Notes: generated from the letters alone by a model not told the origin. Shown: positions 8,683 through 19,321, numbered from the stretch's first letter. The stretch is DNA of 64,000 nt from Alphaproteobacteria bacterium (GCA_031291435.1 JARLJC010000370.1:109101-173100), one strand, 5' to 3'. Translations and numbers: made by a program.

Positions 8683-9210
8683 ATGAAAAACGCGGCTCTT
8701 CTTCCTCTCGCTCTTTCTCTTCTCGCTTCTCCGGCTTTCGCGCAGGGCGCCGCGCCCGAAATGTTCGGCGTGCGCGAAGTGATCGTCGATTATGCGCGTT
8801 TCACCGACCCCAAGGCGTCCGATGCCTGCGGCCTGACCCGCGAAGAAGTATCCCGCGTAATGGCCAAGGCTTTGACCGGCAGCGGCGTTCCCGCCATTCC
8901 CGTGGCCGAAGCCAAGCCGCTTTCGCTCGGCGTCGCGCGCATCGAACTGATGCCGCAGATCGCCTCGCATGCCGGGGATAATCTCGACTGCATTTCATGG
9001 GTGACTCTGGCCGCCGAAAACCGCGCCAATGTCGTGGTGCCGCCGGTTCCCACTTTGCGCGGCGTCACCATCGTTTACTGGCGCCAGCAAAGCATGGTGT
9101 CCAGCAGCCAGTCGCAGCATGCCCCCGCGACCGACGATGTGCTTGAGAAAATGGCCGGGCAATTCGCCCAGCAATACCGGCTCGATCAGCCATCCTCCGC
9201 GCCCCAATGA
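8683..9210 (+). CDS. Secreted protein of unknown function
   Basis: I do not recognise this 175-residue protein. An N-terminal signal peptide (MKNAALLPLALSLLASPAFA, cleavage after AFA) predicts export to the periplasm. The mature part has two cysteines that could form one disulfide. It overlaps rluD by 4 bp (ATGA), so the two are co-translated, but this says little about function. Confidence 0.72.
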   Translation: MKNAALLPLALSLLASPAFAQGAAPEMFGVREVIVDYARFTDPKASDACGLTREEVSRVMAKALTGSGVPAIPVAEAKPLSLGVARIELMPQIASHAGDNLDCISWVTLAAENRANVVVPPVPTLRGVTIVYWRQQSMVSSSQSQHAPATDDVLEKMAGQFAQQYRLDQPSSAPQ

Positions 9211-10178
9211 GCATAGAGGGCGCGCGCCTCCTCAGGCTCGTCATCACGCCTGACCTCGCCGGGCACAGGCTGGACAAAGCTCTTTCGACATTGGCGGCTC
9301 TGCAGGAACCTGGCCTGTCGCGCGCGCGTCTGCAGGCTTTGCTGAGTGAAGGACAGGTCACGCTCGACAATACGCCGCTCGCCAGCGCCAGCCATAAAGC
9401 CAAGGAAGGCGATGTCTATACGCTGACCCTGCCTCCCCCCGAAAAGGCCGAGCCCGAGGCGCAGGAAATCGATCTGAACATCGTTTATGAAGATGACGAT
9501 GTCATTGTGATCGACAAGCCCGCCGGCATGGTGGTGCATCCCGCCCCCGGCAATCGCGACAGTACTTTGGTCAATGCCCTTCTGGCGCATTGCGGCGCGA
9601 CTTTGTCCGGCATCGGCGGCGTGGCGCGCCCCGGCATCGTGCACCGGCTCGACAAGGATACCAGCGGTTTGATGGTGGTGGCGAAAAACGATGTCGCGCA
9701 TCAGGCGCTGACCAAACAATTCGCCGACAGAAGTCTAAGCCGTACTTATAACGCCGTGGTATGGGGCGTCCCGGCGCCGCCCAGCGGCAGCATCGAAGCC
9801 TCGATTGGCCGGAGTGTAAAAGACAGAAAGAAAATGGCGGTGACGGCCAAGGGCCGTTACGCCCTGACACATTACAAGGTGATCGAGGATCTGGGGTCGG
9901 CCGCTGTGGTGGAATGCAAACTGGCGACGGGGCGCACGCATCAAATCCGCGTGCATCTGGCGCATATCAAATATCCTGTTGTTGGTGATGCGACTTACGG
10001 CGGTTCGCGGCGCGGCAAAACGGGTGTGGCGGCGCAGAAATTTCCGCGTCAGGCGCTGCATGCCACCGCTTTGCAGTTCATCCATCCGCGCACCGGCAAA
10101 TTGCGCAAATTCACATCGAAACTTCCCGCCGATATGCGCAAGCTCATCAAGGCGCTGGAACGCGAAATCAGCCAGTAA
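9207..10178 (+). CDS. rluD: 23S rRNA pseudouridine synthase, RluD type
   Basis: A 323-residue RluA-family pseudouridine synthase; RluD modifies helix 69 of 23S rRNA (positions 1911/1915/1917 in E. coli). An S4 domain occupies about residues 15-85, followed by the catalytic domain with the family signature HRLDKDTSGLM carrying the catalytic Asp. VIDKPAGMVVHP and GRTHQIRVHLAH are further conserved blocks. It overlaps the preceding secreted-protein gene by 4 bp and runs 11 bp into the 3' end of the convergent TMEM175-like gene. Confidence 0.93.
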   Translation: MSIEGARLLRLVITPDLAGHRLDKALSTLAALQEPGLSRARLQALLSEGQVTLDNTPLASASHKAKEGDVYTLTLPPPEKAEPEAQEIDLNIVYEDDDVIVIDKPAGMVVHPAPGNRDSTLVNALLAHCGATLSGIGGVARPGIVHRLDKDTSGLMVVAKNDVAHQALTKQFADRSLSRTYNAVVWGVPAPPSGSIEASIGRSVKDRKKMAVTAKGRYALTHYKVIEDLGSAAVVECKLATGRTHQIRVHLAHIKYPVVGDATYGGSRRGKTGVAAQKFPRQALHATALQFIHPRTGKLRKFTSKLPADMRKLIKALEREISQ

Positions 10179-10737
10179 CTTTTTCGATGCGGCGGTCGGG
10201 CACCAGCCACATCAACGCGACAAAAGCATAAACAAAATTAGCCGTTAGCGGCGACCAGAAAGATAAGCCGATCCCCAGCGCATAAAGAACCGGCGACATT
10301 TTACCTTTGATATCGCTTCCGACCGCTTTGGCGAGAACCGAGCGGGTTCCTTCGGTGTGGATGATGATGGTTTGAAGGAGATAATAAGCCAGAGCGCAGA
10401 ACAGAAGTACCGCGCCATAGATCGCGGTCGGCAGTTCGGCGAAACTTTGTCGCACCCATTCCGTCGTCAAAGGGATAAGGGCCAGCCAGAACAGCAGATG
10501 CATATTGGCCCACAGCACCGCGCCGTTGACGCGCCGCGCCGTGCTCAGCATATGATGGTGATTGTTCCAGTAAATCGCGACATAGATGAAACTGAGAACG
10601 TAATTGAGAAAACTCGGGGCCATCGCGCGCAGCGCCGCGAAATCGGAACCCTGCGGTGGTTTCAGTTCCAGCACCATAATGGTGATGATGACGGCAATGA
10701 CGCCGTCGCTGAAGGCCGCTAACCGTTCTTTTTCCAT
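10168..10737 (-). CDS. TMEM175-family (DUF1211) membrane protein
   Basis: A 189-residue integral membrane protein that starts with the family hallmark RLAAFSDGVIAVIIT; the FSDG motif in TM1 lines the pore of bacterial TMEM175 potassium channels. About six hydrophobic segments are visible, and WNNHHHML follows TM2, as in the family. It probably acts as a potassium-permeable channel in the inner membrane. It is read from the minus strand just after rpoH, with an 8-bp gap, and separates rpoH from the convergent rluD. Confidence 0.85.
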   Translation of the reverse strand: MEKERLAAFSDGVIAVIITIMVLELKPPQGSDFAALRAMAPSFLNYVLSFIYVAIYWNNHHHMLSTARRVNGAVLWANMHLLFWLALIPLTTEWVRQSFAELPTAIYGAVLLFCALAYYLLQTIIIHTEGTRSVLAKAVGSDIKGKMSPVLYALGIGLSFWSPLTANFVYAFVALMWLVPDRRIEKVTG

Positions 10738-10745
10738 CTCAAACC

Positions 10746-11645
10746 TTATGTCGCGGGCAGGAGGCCTTCGCGCTCGGCGGCGATTTTCATGTTCTGCTGC
10801 AGTTTTTCGAAAGCGCGCACTTCGATCTGGCGCACGCGCTCGCGGCTGACGCCGAGTTTCTGCGAAAGATCTTCGAGCGTGGCGGGGTTTTCCGACAGGC
10901 GGCGCGCGACGATGATATCGCGTTCGCGCGGCTGCAAACCTTCCATCGCCTTGGCCAATAAACGCTGGCGGCCATTGAGTTCTTCGCGCTCGCCGAGGCG
11001 CACATCGGCGCCTTCGCTTTTATCGACCAGCCAGTCCTGCCATTCGCTGTCGCCTTCGCCATCGCGGTTGACCGGCGCGTTGAGCGACTGATCCCCGCCC
11101 GCCATGCGCCGGTTCATATTGACCACGTCTTCTTCGGGCACGTTCAAACGGTCGGAGATTTCCTGAACCTGTTCTTTCGACAGATCGCCGTCTTCGATCG
11201 CTTTCATTTCGCCCTTAAGGCGGCGCAGATTGAAGAACAGTTTTTTCTGCGCGGCGGTGGTGCCGATTTTGACCAATGACCAGGAATGCAGAATATATTC
11301 CTGTATCGCCGCGCGTATCCACCACATCGCGTAAGTGGACAGACGGAACCCGCGATCGGGGTCGAATTTCTTGACCGCCTGCATCATGCCGATATTGCCT
11401 TCGGCGATCAGGTCGGCGAGGGGAAGGCCGTAGCCGCGATAGCCCATCGCGATCTTGGCGACGAGGCGCAGATGGCTGGTAACGAGCTTGTGCGCGGCCT
11501 GTAAATCGCCGTGCTCGGCCCATGATTTGGCCAGCATGAATTCTTCGTCCGCATCCAGCATCGGGAATTTGCGGATCTCGCGGAGATAGACGGTAAGATT
11601 GCCCTCGCCGCGGAGGGCGGGCAGGTTGGCGATGGGTGCGCTCAT
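10746..11645 (-). CDS. rpoH: Heat-shock sigma factor RpoH (sigma 32)
   Basis: A 299-residue group 3 sigma factor. Region 2 includes the core-binding and -10 recognition stretch ([20 protein letters not shown], then [18 protein letters not shown]). The RpoH box [10 protein letters not shown], specific to sigma 32, is present, and region 4 ends with a helix-turn-helix (SRERVRQIE). It directs heat-shock and protein-quality genes. It is divergent from the phosphomannomutase gene with a 144-bp shared upstream region. Confidence 0.95.
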   Translation of the reverse strand: MSAPIANLPALRGEGNLTVYLREIRKFPMLDADEEFMLAKSWAEHGDLQAAHKLVTSHLRLVAKIAMGYRGYGLPLADLIAEGNIGMMQAVKKFDPDRGFRLSTYAMWWIRAAIQEYILHSWSLVKIGTTAAQKKLFFNLRRLKGEMKAIEDGDLSKEQVQEISDRLNVPEEDVVNMNRRMAGGDQSLNAPVNRDGEGDSEWQDWLVDKSEGADVRLGEREELNGRQRLLAKAMEGLQPRERDIIVARRLSENPATLEDLSQKLGVSRERVRQIEVRAFEKLQQNMKIAAEREGLLPAT

Positions 11646-11731
11646 AATGAACTTCTTACGATATTTAGGGGTACGAGGACAAACTATAAAGTGTTTGTGG
11701 CGCTAAAAAGACGCAATTCCTTCATAAGAGA

Positions 11732-11759
11732 TTGCAAATCCGCCGCCAGGCTTTATATG
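11732..11759 (+). promoter_or_regulatory. Possible promoter of the phosphomannomutase gene
   Basis: TTGCAA (11732-11737) and TATATG (11754-11759) are separated by 16 bp and end about 30 bp before the ATG at 11790. They resemble a housekeeping sigma promoter. The match is moderate and untested. Confidence 0.35.
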
Positions 11760-11789
11760 AAAAGACGGCACAAAAATAAGGTTAAAAAC

Positions 11790-13181
11790 ATGCCCCATAC
11801 GTTCAACCCCACCATCATTCGCGAATATGACATCCGTGGCATCGTCGGGCAGACGCTGCATACCGAAGACGCCCTCGCGCTCGGCAAGGCCTACGGCACC
11901 ATGGTGGCGCGCGCGGGCGGTAAACGGGTCGTGGTCGGTTATGATGGGCGCACCCATTCGCCGGCTTTTGAACTGGCTTTGATCGAAGGGCTGGTCTCGA
12001 CCGGCGCTGCGGTCGAACGTATCGGCCTCGGCCCCACGCCTATGCTCTATTTCGCCACCTTCCATACCAAGGCCGATGCCGGGATCATGGTCACCGGCTC
12101 GCATAACCCCGCCGATCAGAACGGTTTCAAAATGTTGCTCGCCAAGAATCTGACCGGCGGCGGCCCGATTTATGGCGATGCCATCAAGAAGCTTGCCGCC
12201 ATGGCTGCTGCGGACGATTTTGTGATAGGCGCGGGTTCCGTCGCTGTTGTCGATATACGCGCAGCCTATGTCGCGCGCATGCTGCAGGATTACGCCGGGG
12301 ACAAGCCGCTCAATGTCGTGTGGGACTGCGGCAATGGCGCGGCAGGCGAAATCGTGCAAAGCCTGACCGCGAAACTGCCTGGCGTGCATACGCTGTTATT
12401 CGCCGATATCGATGGGCGTTTCCCCAACCATCATCCCGACCCGACCGAACCGCATAATCTTATCGATCTGCAGAAGAAAGTCGCGGAAGTCGGCGCCGAT
12501 CTCGGTATCGCGTTCGACGGCGACGCCGACCGCATCGGCGCCGTCGATGGCAAGGGCCGCATCGTCGCGGGCGATCAGTTGCTGGCGATCTATGCGCATG
12601 AAGTTTTGAAGACGCATCCGGGCGCCGCGATTATCGCCGATGTGAAAGCCTCGCAGGTACTGTTCGACAAAATCGCCGAACTGGGCGGCAAGCCGATCAT
12701 GGGCAAGACCGGTCATTCGCTTATCAAGGTGAAAATGGCCGAAACCAATTCGCCTTTGGCGGGCGAAATGTCGGGCCATGTTTTCTTCGCCGACAAATAT
12801 TACGGTTTCGACGACGCCATTTATTCCGCGGTGCGGCTGATCTCGCTGCTCAGCGCGTCGGGAAAATCGCTGGCCGAATGGCGCGACAGCCTGAAACAGA
12901 CCGTCGCCACGCCGGAACTGCGTTTCGCCGTCGATGAAGCGCGCAAATTCAAGATTGTCGAAGATGTGAAAGCGCGGTTGCAGAAAGCGAACGCCAAGGT
13001 CAACGATACCGACGGCGTGCGCGTGCTGACGGATGACGGCTGGTGGCTCTTGCGCGCTTCGAACACGCAGGCGGTTCTGGTCGCGCGCTGCGAGGCGCAG
13101 AATGAAGCCGGCCTGATGCGGCTGAAGGCGCAGCTGGCCGATCAGCTTGAGAAAAGCGGCATCGACCTGCCCGCCGTCTAA
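11790..13181 (+). CDS. Phosphomannomutase/phosphoglucomutase
   Basis: A 463-residue alpha-D-phosphohexomutase of the ManB/AlgC type that interconverts hexose 6- and 1-phosphates for nucleotide-sugar and LPS synthesis. The active-site phosphoserine loop is [13 protein letters not shown], the metal-binding loop is FDGDADRIG, and the sugar-binding loop is GEMSGH. YDIRG near the N-terminus is typical of the bifunctional enzymes. I use the ATG at 11790, where homology starts; the tracked start at 11691 adds a basic, non-homologous extension. Its stop codon overlaps that of the convergent DMT transporter. Confidence 0.93.
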   Translation: MPHTFNPTIIREYDIRGIVGQTLHTEDALALGKAYGTMVARAGGKRVVVGYDGRTHSPAFELALIEGLVSTGAAVERIGLGPTPMLYFATFHTKADAGIMVTGSHNPADQNGFKMLLAKNLTGGGPIYGDAIKKLAAMAAADDFVIGAGSVAVVDIRAAYVARMLQDYAGDKPLNVVWDCGNGAAGEIVQSLTAKLPGVHTLLFADIDGRFPNHHPDPTEPHNLIDLQKKVAEVGADLGIAFDGDADRIGAVDGKGRIVAGDQLLAIYAHEVLKTHPGAAIIADVKASQVLFDKIAELGGKPIMGKTGHSLIKVKMAETNSPLAGEMSGHVFFADKYYGFDDAIYSAVRLISLLSASGKSLAEWRDSLKQTVATPELRFAVDEARKFKIVEDVKARLQKANAKVNDTDGVRVLTDDGWWLLRASNTQAVLVARCEAQNEAGLMRLKAQLADQLEKSGIDLPAV

Positions 13182-14089
13182 ACGGTTTTGCCGCGCATAT
13201 CGCGATAGATGATGAACAATCCGCTCGCGGCGACGATGGAAGCGCCTGCAATCAGGGATGAACCCGGCGGTATGTTCCACAGCGCATAGCTGGCCAGCGC
13301 GCCCCAGAAAATCTGGGTGTATTGAAACGGCGCCACCATCGCGATGGGCGCGCGGTGATAGGCTTCCATCAGGCACAGGCTGCCGATGCCGCCAAGAATG
13401 CCGGAGCAGAACAGATGTGCGATATCGCCGAAACTGAGATCGGGCGTATCGAACAGCAACCACAGCAGCAGCCCCATGGCGATGGAAACGATATAACCGA
13501 AAAAGGAAAACGTCATACTGTTATCGCCGCTGCGCATGCGGCGCACCATGATGACGGAAACCGCGTAACAGAAAACGCTGGCGAAGGCGGCCAGCCGCCC
13601 TATCATCAGGCTTCCCATCGTCGCGCCCGCATGCATAGGCTGGAACGGATTGATGACGACCAGAATGCCCACGAACCCGGCGCCGATGGCGATCCAGCGC
13701 GCGCGATCGACATGTTCATGCAGCGCCAGCGCCGATAACAAAGTGACCAGCAACGGTCCCGCGAAAACGATCGCGTAAAATCCGGTCAGCGACAGGCGCG
13801 AATAAGCAAAGATCGCCGCCAGCGCCGACAACGCCCCCATTGTACCGCGTATCGCATGTAGCAGGGGCCGTGGCGTGGCGAGAGAAGACGGCCCGCCGGT
13901 CAGATAAGCGCGCACGAAAATCGGGATCAGCGCGAACAGCCCATTCATCGCCAGCAGCTGATAACCGGGATGCCCCGCCGCCAGCAGTTTCAGAATTGTG
14001 TCGCATCCCGTCGCGAAGGCGAACGATGTCGCCGCCAGCAGAATGCCGGAAAGACCGGCGGAACCTATATGCGGAGCATGCAACGCCAT
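13178..14089 (-). CDS. EamA/DMT-family transporter
   Basis: A 303-residue inner-membrane protein with about ten hydrophobic helices arranged as two EamA repeats (about 15-150 and 165-295). The family exports or exchanges small metabolites such as amino acids or nucleotide-derived compounds. [19 protein letters not shown] in the first repeat and the [17 protein letters not shown] block in the second are typical. The substrate cannot be read from the sequence. Confidence 0.85.
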   Translation of the reverse strand: MALHAPHIGSAGLSGILLAATSFAFATGCDTILKLLAAGHPGYQLLAMNGLFALIPIFVRAYLTGGPSSLATPRPLLHAIRGTMGALSALAAIFAYSRLSLTGFYAIVFAGPLLVTLLSALALHEHVDRARWIAIGAGFVGILVVINPFQPMHAGATMGSLMIGRLAAFASVFCYAVSVIMVRRMRSGDNSMTFSFFGYIVSIAMGLLLWLLFDTPDLSFGDIAHLFCSGILGGIGSLCLMEAYHRAPIAMVAPFQYTQIFWGALASYALWNIPPGSSLIAGASIVAASGLFIIYRDMRGKTV

Positions 14090-14212
14090 GATTTGTGCCT
14101 GCCATCCCAGCGCGTAAAAATGAAAAGCGGGTTAAGAGGCGCGCGGCGTTGCCGGGTTGCCTAAGCGTATCGGCTTTGCCATAACTGGGGCAGGACATAT
14201 GGGGACGGCGTA

Positions 14213-14875
14213 ATGCTGGAAGAAGTCGGCGTTTTTTATCGCGGCGTGGTGCTCGGGCTGGTCATCGCCGCTCCCGTCGGGCCTGTTGGGCTGCTTTGTA
14301 TCCGCCGTACTTTGCAGAAGGGCGTGCTGACGGGGTTTGCTACCGGCATCGGCGCCGCCATTGCCGATACGATTTTCGCCTGGGTGGCGGTGATGGGCAT
14401 CAGCGCGATCCTCGAATTCATCCATCATTACCATGCCTCGATCCGGCTGATCGGCGGAGGGATCGTGTTATTCACCGCCTGGCATACCTGGCATGATCGC
14501 CCGAAACCGCCACAACCAATTGAAATTATTGAAAAAGTTCTGAATATCGCACAGGAGAAACTGGTCTGGAAAACTTTGCGGGCCTGCATCAGCGGCCTTA
14601 TCATTACATTGACTAACCCCTTGACGTTATTCGGAACTTTGGCCGTTGTCGCGACTTTCGGCGATATTACCGAGAAGCTGGAGGCCGATCTGCTGGTGGC
14701 CGGTATTTTCGCGGGATCGGTGGCCTGGTGGTTCCTGCTGTCGGCGGGCGTTGGCCTGTTTCGCTGCCATTTCACCGAAAGCCGCATCGTTAGCCTTAAC
14801 CGCGCCACGGCGGTAATGCTGGCGGCCCTCGCCGGATGGGCGATTATCAGCGGAATCCGCGCTTATATCGCCTGA
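14213..14875 (+). CDS. LysE/RhtB-family exporter
   Basis: A 220-residue membrane protein with five to six hydrophobic helices. The N-terminal VIAAPVGPVGLLCIRRTLQK is the LysE-family signature (PVGP...RR), and the second half has the ITLTNPLTLF motif. The family exports amino acids, often homoserine, threonine or lysine. The loop between TM3 and TM4 is longer than usual, with a predicted amphipathic stretch. The substrate is unknown. An E-family element begins 46 bp after its stop. Confidence 0.84.
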   Translation: MLEEVGVFYRGVVLGLVIAAPVGPVGLLCIRRTLQKGVLTGFATGIGAAIADTIFAWVAVMGISAILEFIHHYHASIRLIGGGIVLFTAWHTWHDRPKPPQPIEIIEKVLNIAQEKLVWKTLRACISGLIITLTNPLTLFGTLAVVATFGDITEKLEADLLVAGIFAGSVAWWFLLSAGVGLFRCHFTESRIVSLNRATAVMLAALAGWAIISGIRAYIA

Positions 14876-14921
14876 GAAACGCGATAAAGATTGACGAAAG
14901 CGGTAGAAACCCCTACCCCCT

Positions 14922-15009
14922 AGTCCGCGATCGTTTGTCACTCGCTCGCCTCAGGAAAATTCTCGTTTTTGCAAGGCCGCAGCGAGTGACGGGCGTGAAT
15001 CGCTGGGCT
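14922..15009 (+). repeat. E-family palindromic element, copy 2
   Basis: Fixed ends AGTCCGCGATCG and CGTGAATCGCTGGGCT flank a 10-bp perfect stem (GTCACTCGCT with its complement) that is preceded by TTT opposite GGG. These TTT/GGG positions and one in the outer arm pair only as U-G in plus-strand RNA. The loop is longer than in other copies and holds a further GCCT/AGGC pair. It lies between the lysE-like gene and typA, both plus strand, and ends 35 bp before the typA ATG. Confidence 0.85.
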
Positions 15010-15044
15010 CATGAAAAGCCCGAACCCGAACCCATTGAGAGATT

Positions 15045-16859
15045 ATGAAGCTTCGCAATATCGCCATCATCGCCCACGTTGACCATGGCAAGACCACCCT
15101 CGTCGATCAGATGCTGAAACAGTCCGGCACCTTCCGCGACAATCAGCAGGTGGCCGAACGCGCCATGGACAGCAACGATCTGGAACGCGAACGCGGCATT
15201 ACCATTCTCGCGAAATGCACCTCGATCATGCATGGGGATATGCGCATCAATATCGTCGATACGCCCGGACACGCCGATTTCGGCGGCGAGGTTGAGCGTA
15301 TTCTGTCGATGGTCGATGGCGTCGTTCTGCTGGTCGATGCCGCCGAAGGCCCGCTGCCGCAGACCAAATTCGTGGTGTCGAAGGCTCTGGCGATTGGCCT
15401 CAAGCCGATGGTCATCATCAACAAGGTCGATCGTTCCGATGCCCGCGCGCATCAGGTTCATGACGAAATTTTCGATCTGTTCGCGGCGCTCGATGCCTCG
15501 GAAGAACAACTCGATTTTCCCACTTTGTTTGCCTCGGGCCGCAACGGCTGGGCGGTCGAGAAAATGGGCGACGAGCCCAAGGATCTCGGCCCGCTGTTCG
15601 ACCTTATCATCCGCCATGTTCCGGCGCCGAAGGTCGATCCCGATTCACCTTTCACTTTGCTGGTCACCATTCTTGAAGCCAACCCCTATCTCGGCCGCCT
15701 GCTGACCGGCCGCGTGCAGACCGGCACCGTCAAGACCAACATGCCTGTCAAGGCGATGGATCATACCGGCAAACTGATCGAACAAGGCCGCATTACCAAG
15801 ATTCTGGCGTTCCGCGGCCTGGAACGCGTGCCGGTCGATGAGGCGCAGGCGGGCGATATCGTCGCCATCGCCGGGTTGAGCAAGGCCACCGTTGCCGATA
15901 CTTTAAGCGATATCGCCGTGGTCGAAGCCTTGCATGCGCGCCCCGTCGATCCGCCTACCATCGCCATGACTTTCGCCGTCAACGACTCGCCGCTGGCGGG
16001 CACCGAAGGCGACAAGGTGACGAGCCGCGTCATTCGCGACCGTTTGATGCGCGAAGTCGAAGGCAATGTCGCCATTCGTATCGCCGAGTCGCAGGATCGC
16101 GACGCGTTCGAAGTTTCGGGCCGTGGCGAATTGCAGCTGGGCATTCTGATCGAGACCATGCGCCGCGAAGGCTTCGAATTGTCGATCAGCCGCCCGCGCG
16201 TGTTGTATCAGACCGTCGATGGCCAGCGTCAGGAACCGATCGAAGAAGTCGTGATCGACGTCGATGAGCCTTACTCCGGCACCGTCGTCAACAAAATGTC
16301 GGAACGCAAGGCGGAAATGACCGATATGCGCCCTTCGGGCGGCGGCAAGGTGCGGTTGACGTTCCTCGCCCCGTCGCGCGGCCTGATCGGTTATTACAGC
16401 GAATTCCTTTCCGACACGCGCGGCACAGGCATGATGAACCGCCTGTTCCATTCTTACGCGCCTTACAAGGGCCCGATTGCGGCGCGCCGCACCGGCGTGC
16501 TGATTTCCAATGGCGCCGGCGAAGCCGTCACCTATGCCATGTGGAAGCTGGAAGATCGCGGCCCAATGATGATCGTGCCGGGCGCCAAGGTCTATGAAGG
16601 CATGATTATCGGCGAACATGCCAAGAGCAACGATCTCGATGTCAATGTGCTGGAAGGCAAGAAGCTGACCAACATCCGCACCACCTCGAAAGATGAAGCC
16701 GTGCGGTTGACGCCGCCGATCATCATGCCGCTCGAAAAGGCGATTGCCTATATTTCGGATGATGAGCTGGTGGAAATAACGCCGAAGAGCATTCGCCTTC
16801 GCAAGCGTTATCTCGATCCGAATATGCGCAAGCGCATGTCGAAGCAGATCGAAGGCTAA
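15045..16859 (+). CDS. typA: Translational GTPase TypA/BipA
   Basis: A 604-residue elongation-factor-like GTPase that binds the ribosome and helps 50S assembly and stress adaptation. G1 is AHVDHGKT, the switch I region has RERGITI, G3 is DTPGHADFGGEV and G4 is NKVD. Domains II, III and V follow, and the BipA-specific C-terminal domain ends in a basic tail (RKRYLDPNMRKR). The length matches E. coli BipA. An E-family hairpin lies in its leader, and a hairpin terminator follows its stop. Confidence 0.96.
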   Translation: MKLRNIAIIAHVDHGKTTLVDQMLKQSGTFRDNQQVAERAMDSNDLERERGITILAKCTSIMHGDMRINIVDTPGHADFGGEVERILSMVDGVVLLVDAAEGPLPQTKFVVSKALAIGLKPMVIINKVDRSDARAHQVHDEIFDLFAALDASEEQLDFPTLFASGRNGWAVEKMGDEPKDLGPLFDLIIRHVPAPKVDPDSPFTLLVTILEANPYLGRLLTGRVQTGTVKTNMPVKAMDHTGKLIEQGRITKILAFRGLERVPVDEAQAGDIVAIAGLSKATVADTLSDIAVVEALHARPVDPPTIAMTFAVNDSPLAGTEGDKVTSRVIRDRLMREVEGNVAIRIAESQDRDAFEVSGRGELQLGILIETMRREGFELSISRPRVLYQTVDGQRQEPIEEVVIDVDEPYSGTVVNKMSERKAEMTDMRPSGGGKVRLTFLAPSRGLIGYYSEFLSDTRGTGMMNRLFHSYAPYKGPIAARRTGVLISNGAGEAVTYAMWKLEDRGPMMIVPGAKVYEGMIIGEHAKSNDLDVNVLEGKKLTNIRTTSKDEAVRLTPPIIMPLEKAIAYISDDELVEITPKSIRLRKRYLDPNMRKRMSKQIEG

Positions 16860-16880
16860 GCAGGCGGAAGCCGGATAATA

Positions 16881-16913
16881 AAAAGGGGCGGTGGAAACCG
16901 CCCCTTTTCTTTT
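16881..16913. terminator. Bidirectional intrinsic terminator between typA and pheT
   Basis: AAAAGGGGCGGT and its exact complement form a 12-bp GC-rich stem with a GGAA tetraloop, followed by a T-rich run on both strands. It sits in the 63-bp gap between the convergent typA and pheT stops, so it can end both transcripts. Confidence 0.85.
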
Positions 16914-16922
16914 GCGGGTGAT

Positions 16923-19316
16923 TTAGGCACGCAAGATTGCGTTGGTTGCCTTGGCGACCGAGGCCGTAATCTTGGCGGCAATCGCGTCGATTTCCGCGTC
17001 GGTCAGCGTTTTGTCGGCGGGTTGCAGCGTGACGCTGACGGCGATTGATTTTTTGCCCGCCTCGATTTTGTCGCCCTCATAAACATCGAATACCGACACG
17101 TCGCGGATCAGGTTTTTGTCGGCATCCTTGACCGCTTTCAATAATTTGGCGGCGGTGACATCGCGTTCGACGACAAAGGCGAAATCGCGCGATACGGATT
17201 GCAGGCTCTCCAGTTTCAACAGCGGTTTAGCTGTGCTGCTGCTGCGCGAAGCCGGAATGCTGGCGATGAAAATTTCAAACCCGGCCATCGGCCCGGCGGC
17301 ATCGCAGGCTGCCAAAACGCTCGGATGAATTTCACCGAAATAGGCCAGCAGAGCAGGGCCAAGCCGCAGAGCGCCCGAACGGCCCGGATGATACCAAGCG
17401 GGCGCATCGGTCGTGACTTGCAATGAGGATGTCGGCGCTCCGGCCGCAGCGAGTGCGGCAATCGCATCACCCTTGGCATCAAACGCATCGACCGCGCGGG
17501 TGGGGGCTGCCCAATGGCGCGGCGTGTGCCCGGCGCGCAACCCGGTGGCGATAATCGTTTGGCCTTCGGGTGAATAGTTCTTGAACACGGGGCCGATTTC
17601 AAACAAAGCGGCGTCTTCAAATCCACGGTCGGCATTGCGTTTGGCCGCCATGATCAGGTTGCCCAGAATAGTCGGGCGCATGACGTCGAGATCGCTGCTG
17701 ATCGGGTTGGTCAGGCGCATTTCTTGCGTCGTGCCGCCGAATTGATCGGCAATAGATGACGGCATGAAAGACCAGGTGACGGCTTCCATCAATCCCTGCG
17801 CAGCCAGCGCGCGGCGCGCGGCATTGGCGCGGGCATCCTGAATATCGATGGCTGATTGGGTTACGGCGCTGGGGCGTTCCAACGAAGTCACCGGCAGATG
17901 ATCGAAACCCTTGATGCGGATAATTTCCTCGACCAGATCGGCGCCACCTTCGATATCGGGGCGCCAGGTCGGCGGCGTGACATCGAACGCGGTGCCGGAT
18001 TTGGTAGCGACGAAACCGAGCGAGGCCAGAATTCTTTCCTGCTCCGCGACATCGACATTCACGCCGGTGCGTTTCAGGCATGCGCCCATATCGAGTTTGA
18101 TCGCGGCGCGGCCCGCGGGCGGCTTGCCGGATATTTCAAGGGTACTCACGATTGTCGAAGAAGTGCCGCACAATTCCGTCACCAGTCTCGTGGCGATTTC
18201 CATGCCGGAAATGGTGAAAGCGGGATCGACGCCGCGTTCGAACCGGTAACGCGCGTCGGATGTGATCTGCAATGCGCGCCCGGTCATCGCCGTGCGCACG
18301 GGGTCGAACAAGGCGGCTTCGATGAACACTTCGGTCGTGTTTTCGTCGCAGGAAGTGGTCGAACCGCCCATGATGCCGGCGAGGCTGACCACGCCGGTGT
18401 CGTCGCCAATCGCCGTCATGCCTGCTTCGAGGGTGTATTCCTTGCCGTTCAGGCCTGCGAATTTCTCGCCGCCTTTGGCCGCGCGCACCCACAGATTGCC
18501 TTTGAGTTTCTTCGCATCGAACACATGCAAAGGCCGGTCGCAATCGAAAGTCAGGTAATTGCTGATATCGACCAGCGCCGATATGGGGCGCAGGCCGATG
18601 GCGCGCAGTTTCTGCTGCATCCAGTCGGGGCTGGGGCCGTTTTTGATATTGCGGATCAAACGCCCCACGAATATCGGGCAATTGTCGCTGCCGTCCAGCG
18701 CCACTTTGATGCGGCTGGGTTCGCTGCCTTTGACGGGCGCGGTGTCGATGGGTTTTATCTGGCCGATGCCGGTGGCCGCCAGATCGCGGGCGATGCCGAG
18801 AACGCCCGCGCAATCGGGCCGGTTGGGCGTCAGGTTGATTTCGATGATGGGGTCGTTGTAACCGGCATAGGCGGCAAAGCTGCCGCCCACGGGCGCATCC
18901 GCGCCCAGTTCCAGAATGCCGTCATGCTCGCCACCGATGCCGAGTTCATCGACTGCGCACAGCATGCCCTGCGATTCAACGCCGCGAATGGTGCCTTTTT
19001 TCAGGGCTTCGCCGCTGTCGGGCATGACGTCGCCGGGGCGCGCCAAAACGACTTTGATTCCGGCGCGGGCATTGGGCGCGCCGCACACGACTTGTAATTT
19101 TTCCTTGCCGGTATCGACGGTGCAGACGCGCAGACGGTCGGCATTGGGATGCTGCGTGGCGTCGAGCACCTGCGCGACGATGAAGGGCGCGAGTTTTTGG
19201 CCGGGGTCTTCGACGCTTTCGACTTCAAGGCCGATGGCGGTCAGCCTGTCGCATATTTCGTTGAGCGAGGCCGGTGTGTCGAGATGCTCTTTGAGCCAGG
19301 AGAAGGTGAATTTCAT
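16923..19316 (-). CDS. pheT: Phenylalanyl-tRNA synthetase beta subunit
   Basis: A 797-residue beta subunit of the heterotetrameric class II PheRS that charges tRNA-Phe. The order is an N-terminal tRNA-binding EMAP-like domain (about 40-150), the B3/B4 editing module, B5, the catalytic-like core and a C-terminal ferredoxin-fold anticodon-binding domain (about 700-797). The length is typical. It follows an unknown 198-residue gene that separates it from pheS, all on the minus strand with gaps of 5 bp or less, so one transcript is likely. Confidence 0.96.
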   Translation of the reverse strand: MKFTFSWLKEHLDTPASLNEICDRLTAIGLEVESVEDPGQKLAPFIVAQVLDATQHPNADRLRVCTVDTGKEKLQVVCGAPNARAGIKVVLARPGDVMPDSGEALKKGTIRGVESQGMLCAVDELGIGGEHDGILELGADAPVGGSFAAYAGYNDPIIEINLTPNRPDCAGVLGIARDLAATGIGQIKPIDTAPVKGSEPSRIKVALDGSDNCPIFVGRLIRNIKNGPSPDWMQQKLRAIGLRPISALVDISNYLTFDCDRPLHVFDAKKLKGNLWVRAAKGGEKFAGLNGKEYTLEAGMTAIGDDTGVVSLAGIMGGSTTSCDENTTEVFIEAALFDPVRTAMTGRALQITSDARYRFERGVDPAFTISGMEIATRLVTELCGTSSTIVSTLEISGKPPAGRAAIKLDMGACLKRTGVNVDVAEQERILASLGFVATKSGTAFDVTPPTWRPDIEGGADLVEEIIRIKGFDHLPVTSLERPSAVTQSAIDIQDARANAARRALAAQGLMEAVTWSFMPSSIADQFGGTTQEMRLTNPISSDLDVMRPTILGNLIMAAKRNADRGFEDAALFEIGPVFKNYSPEGQTIIATGLRAGHTPRHWAAPTRAVDAFDAKGDAIAALAAAGAPTSSLQVTTDAPAWYHPGRSGALRLGPALLAYFGEIHPSVLAACDAAGPMAGFEIFIASIPASRSSSTAKPLLKLESLQSVSRDFAFVVERDVTAAKLLKAVKDADKNLIRDVSVFDVYEGDKIEAGKKSIAVSVTLQPADKTLTDAEIDAIAAKITASVAKATNAILRA

Positions 19317-19321
19317 TTGAG

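Noticed and set aside
17856-19097. 413-residue plus-strand ORF
   Set aside because: It is fully antisense to pheT.
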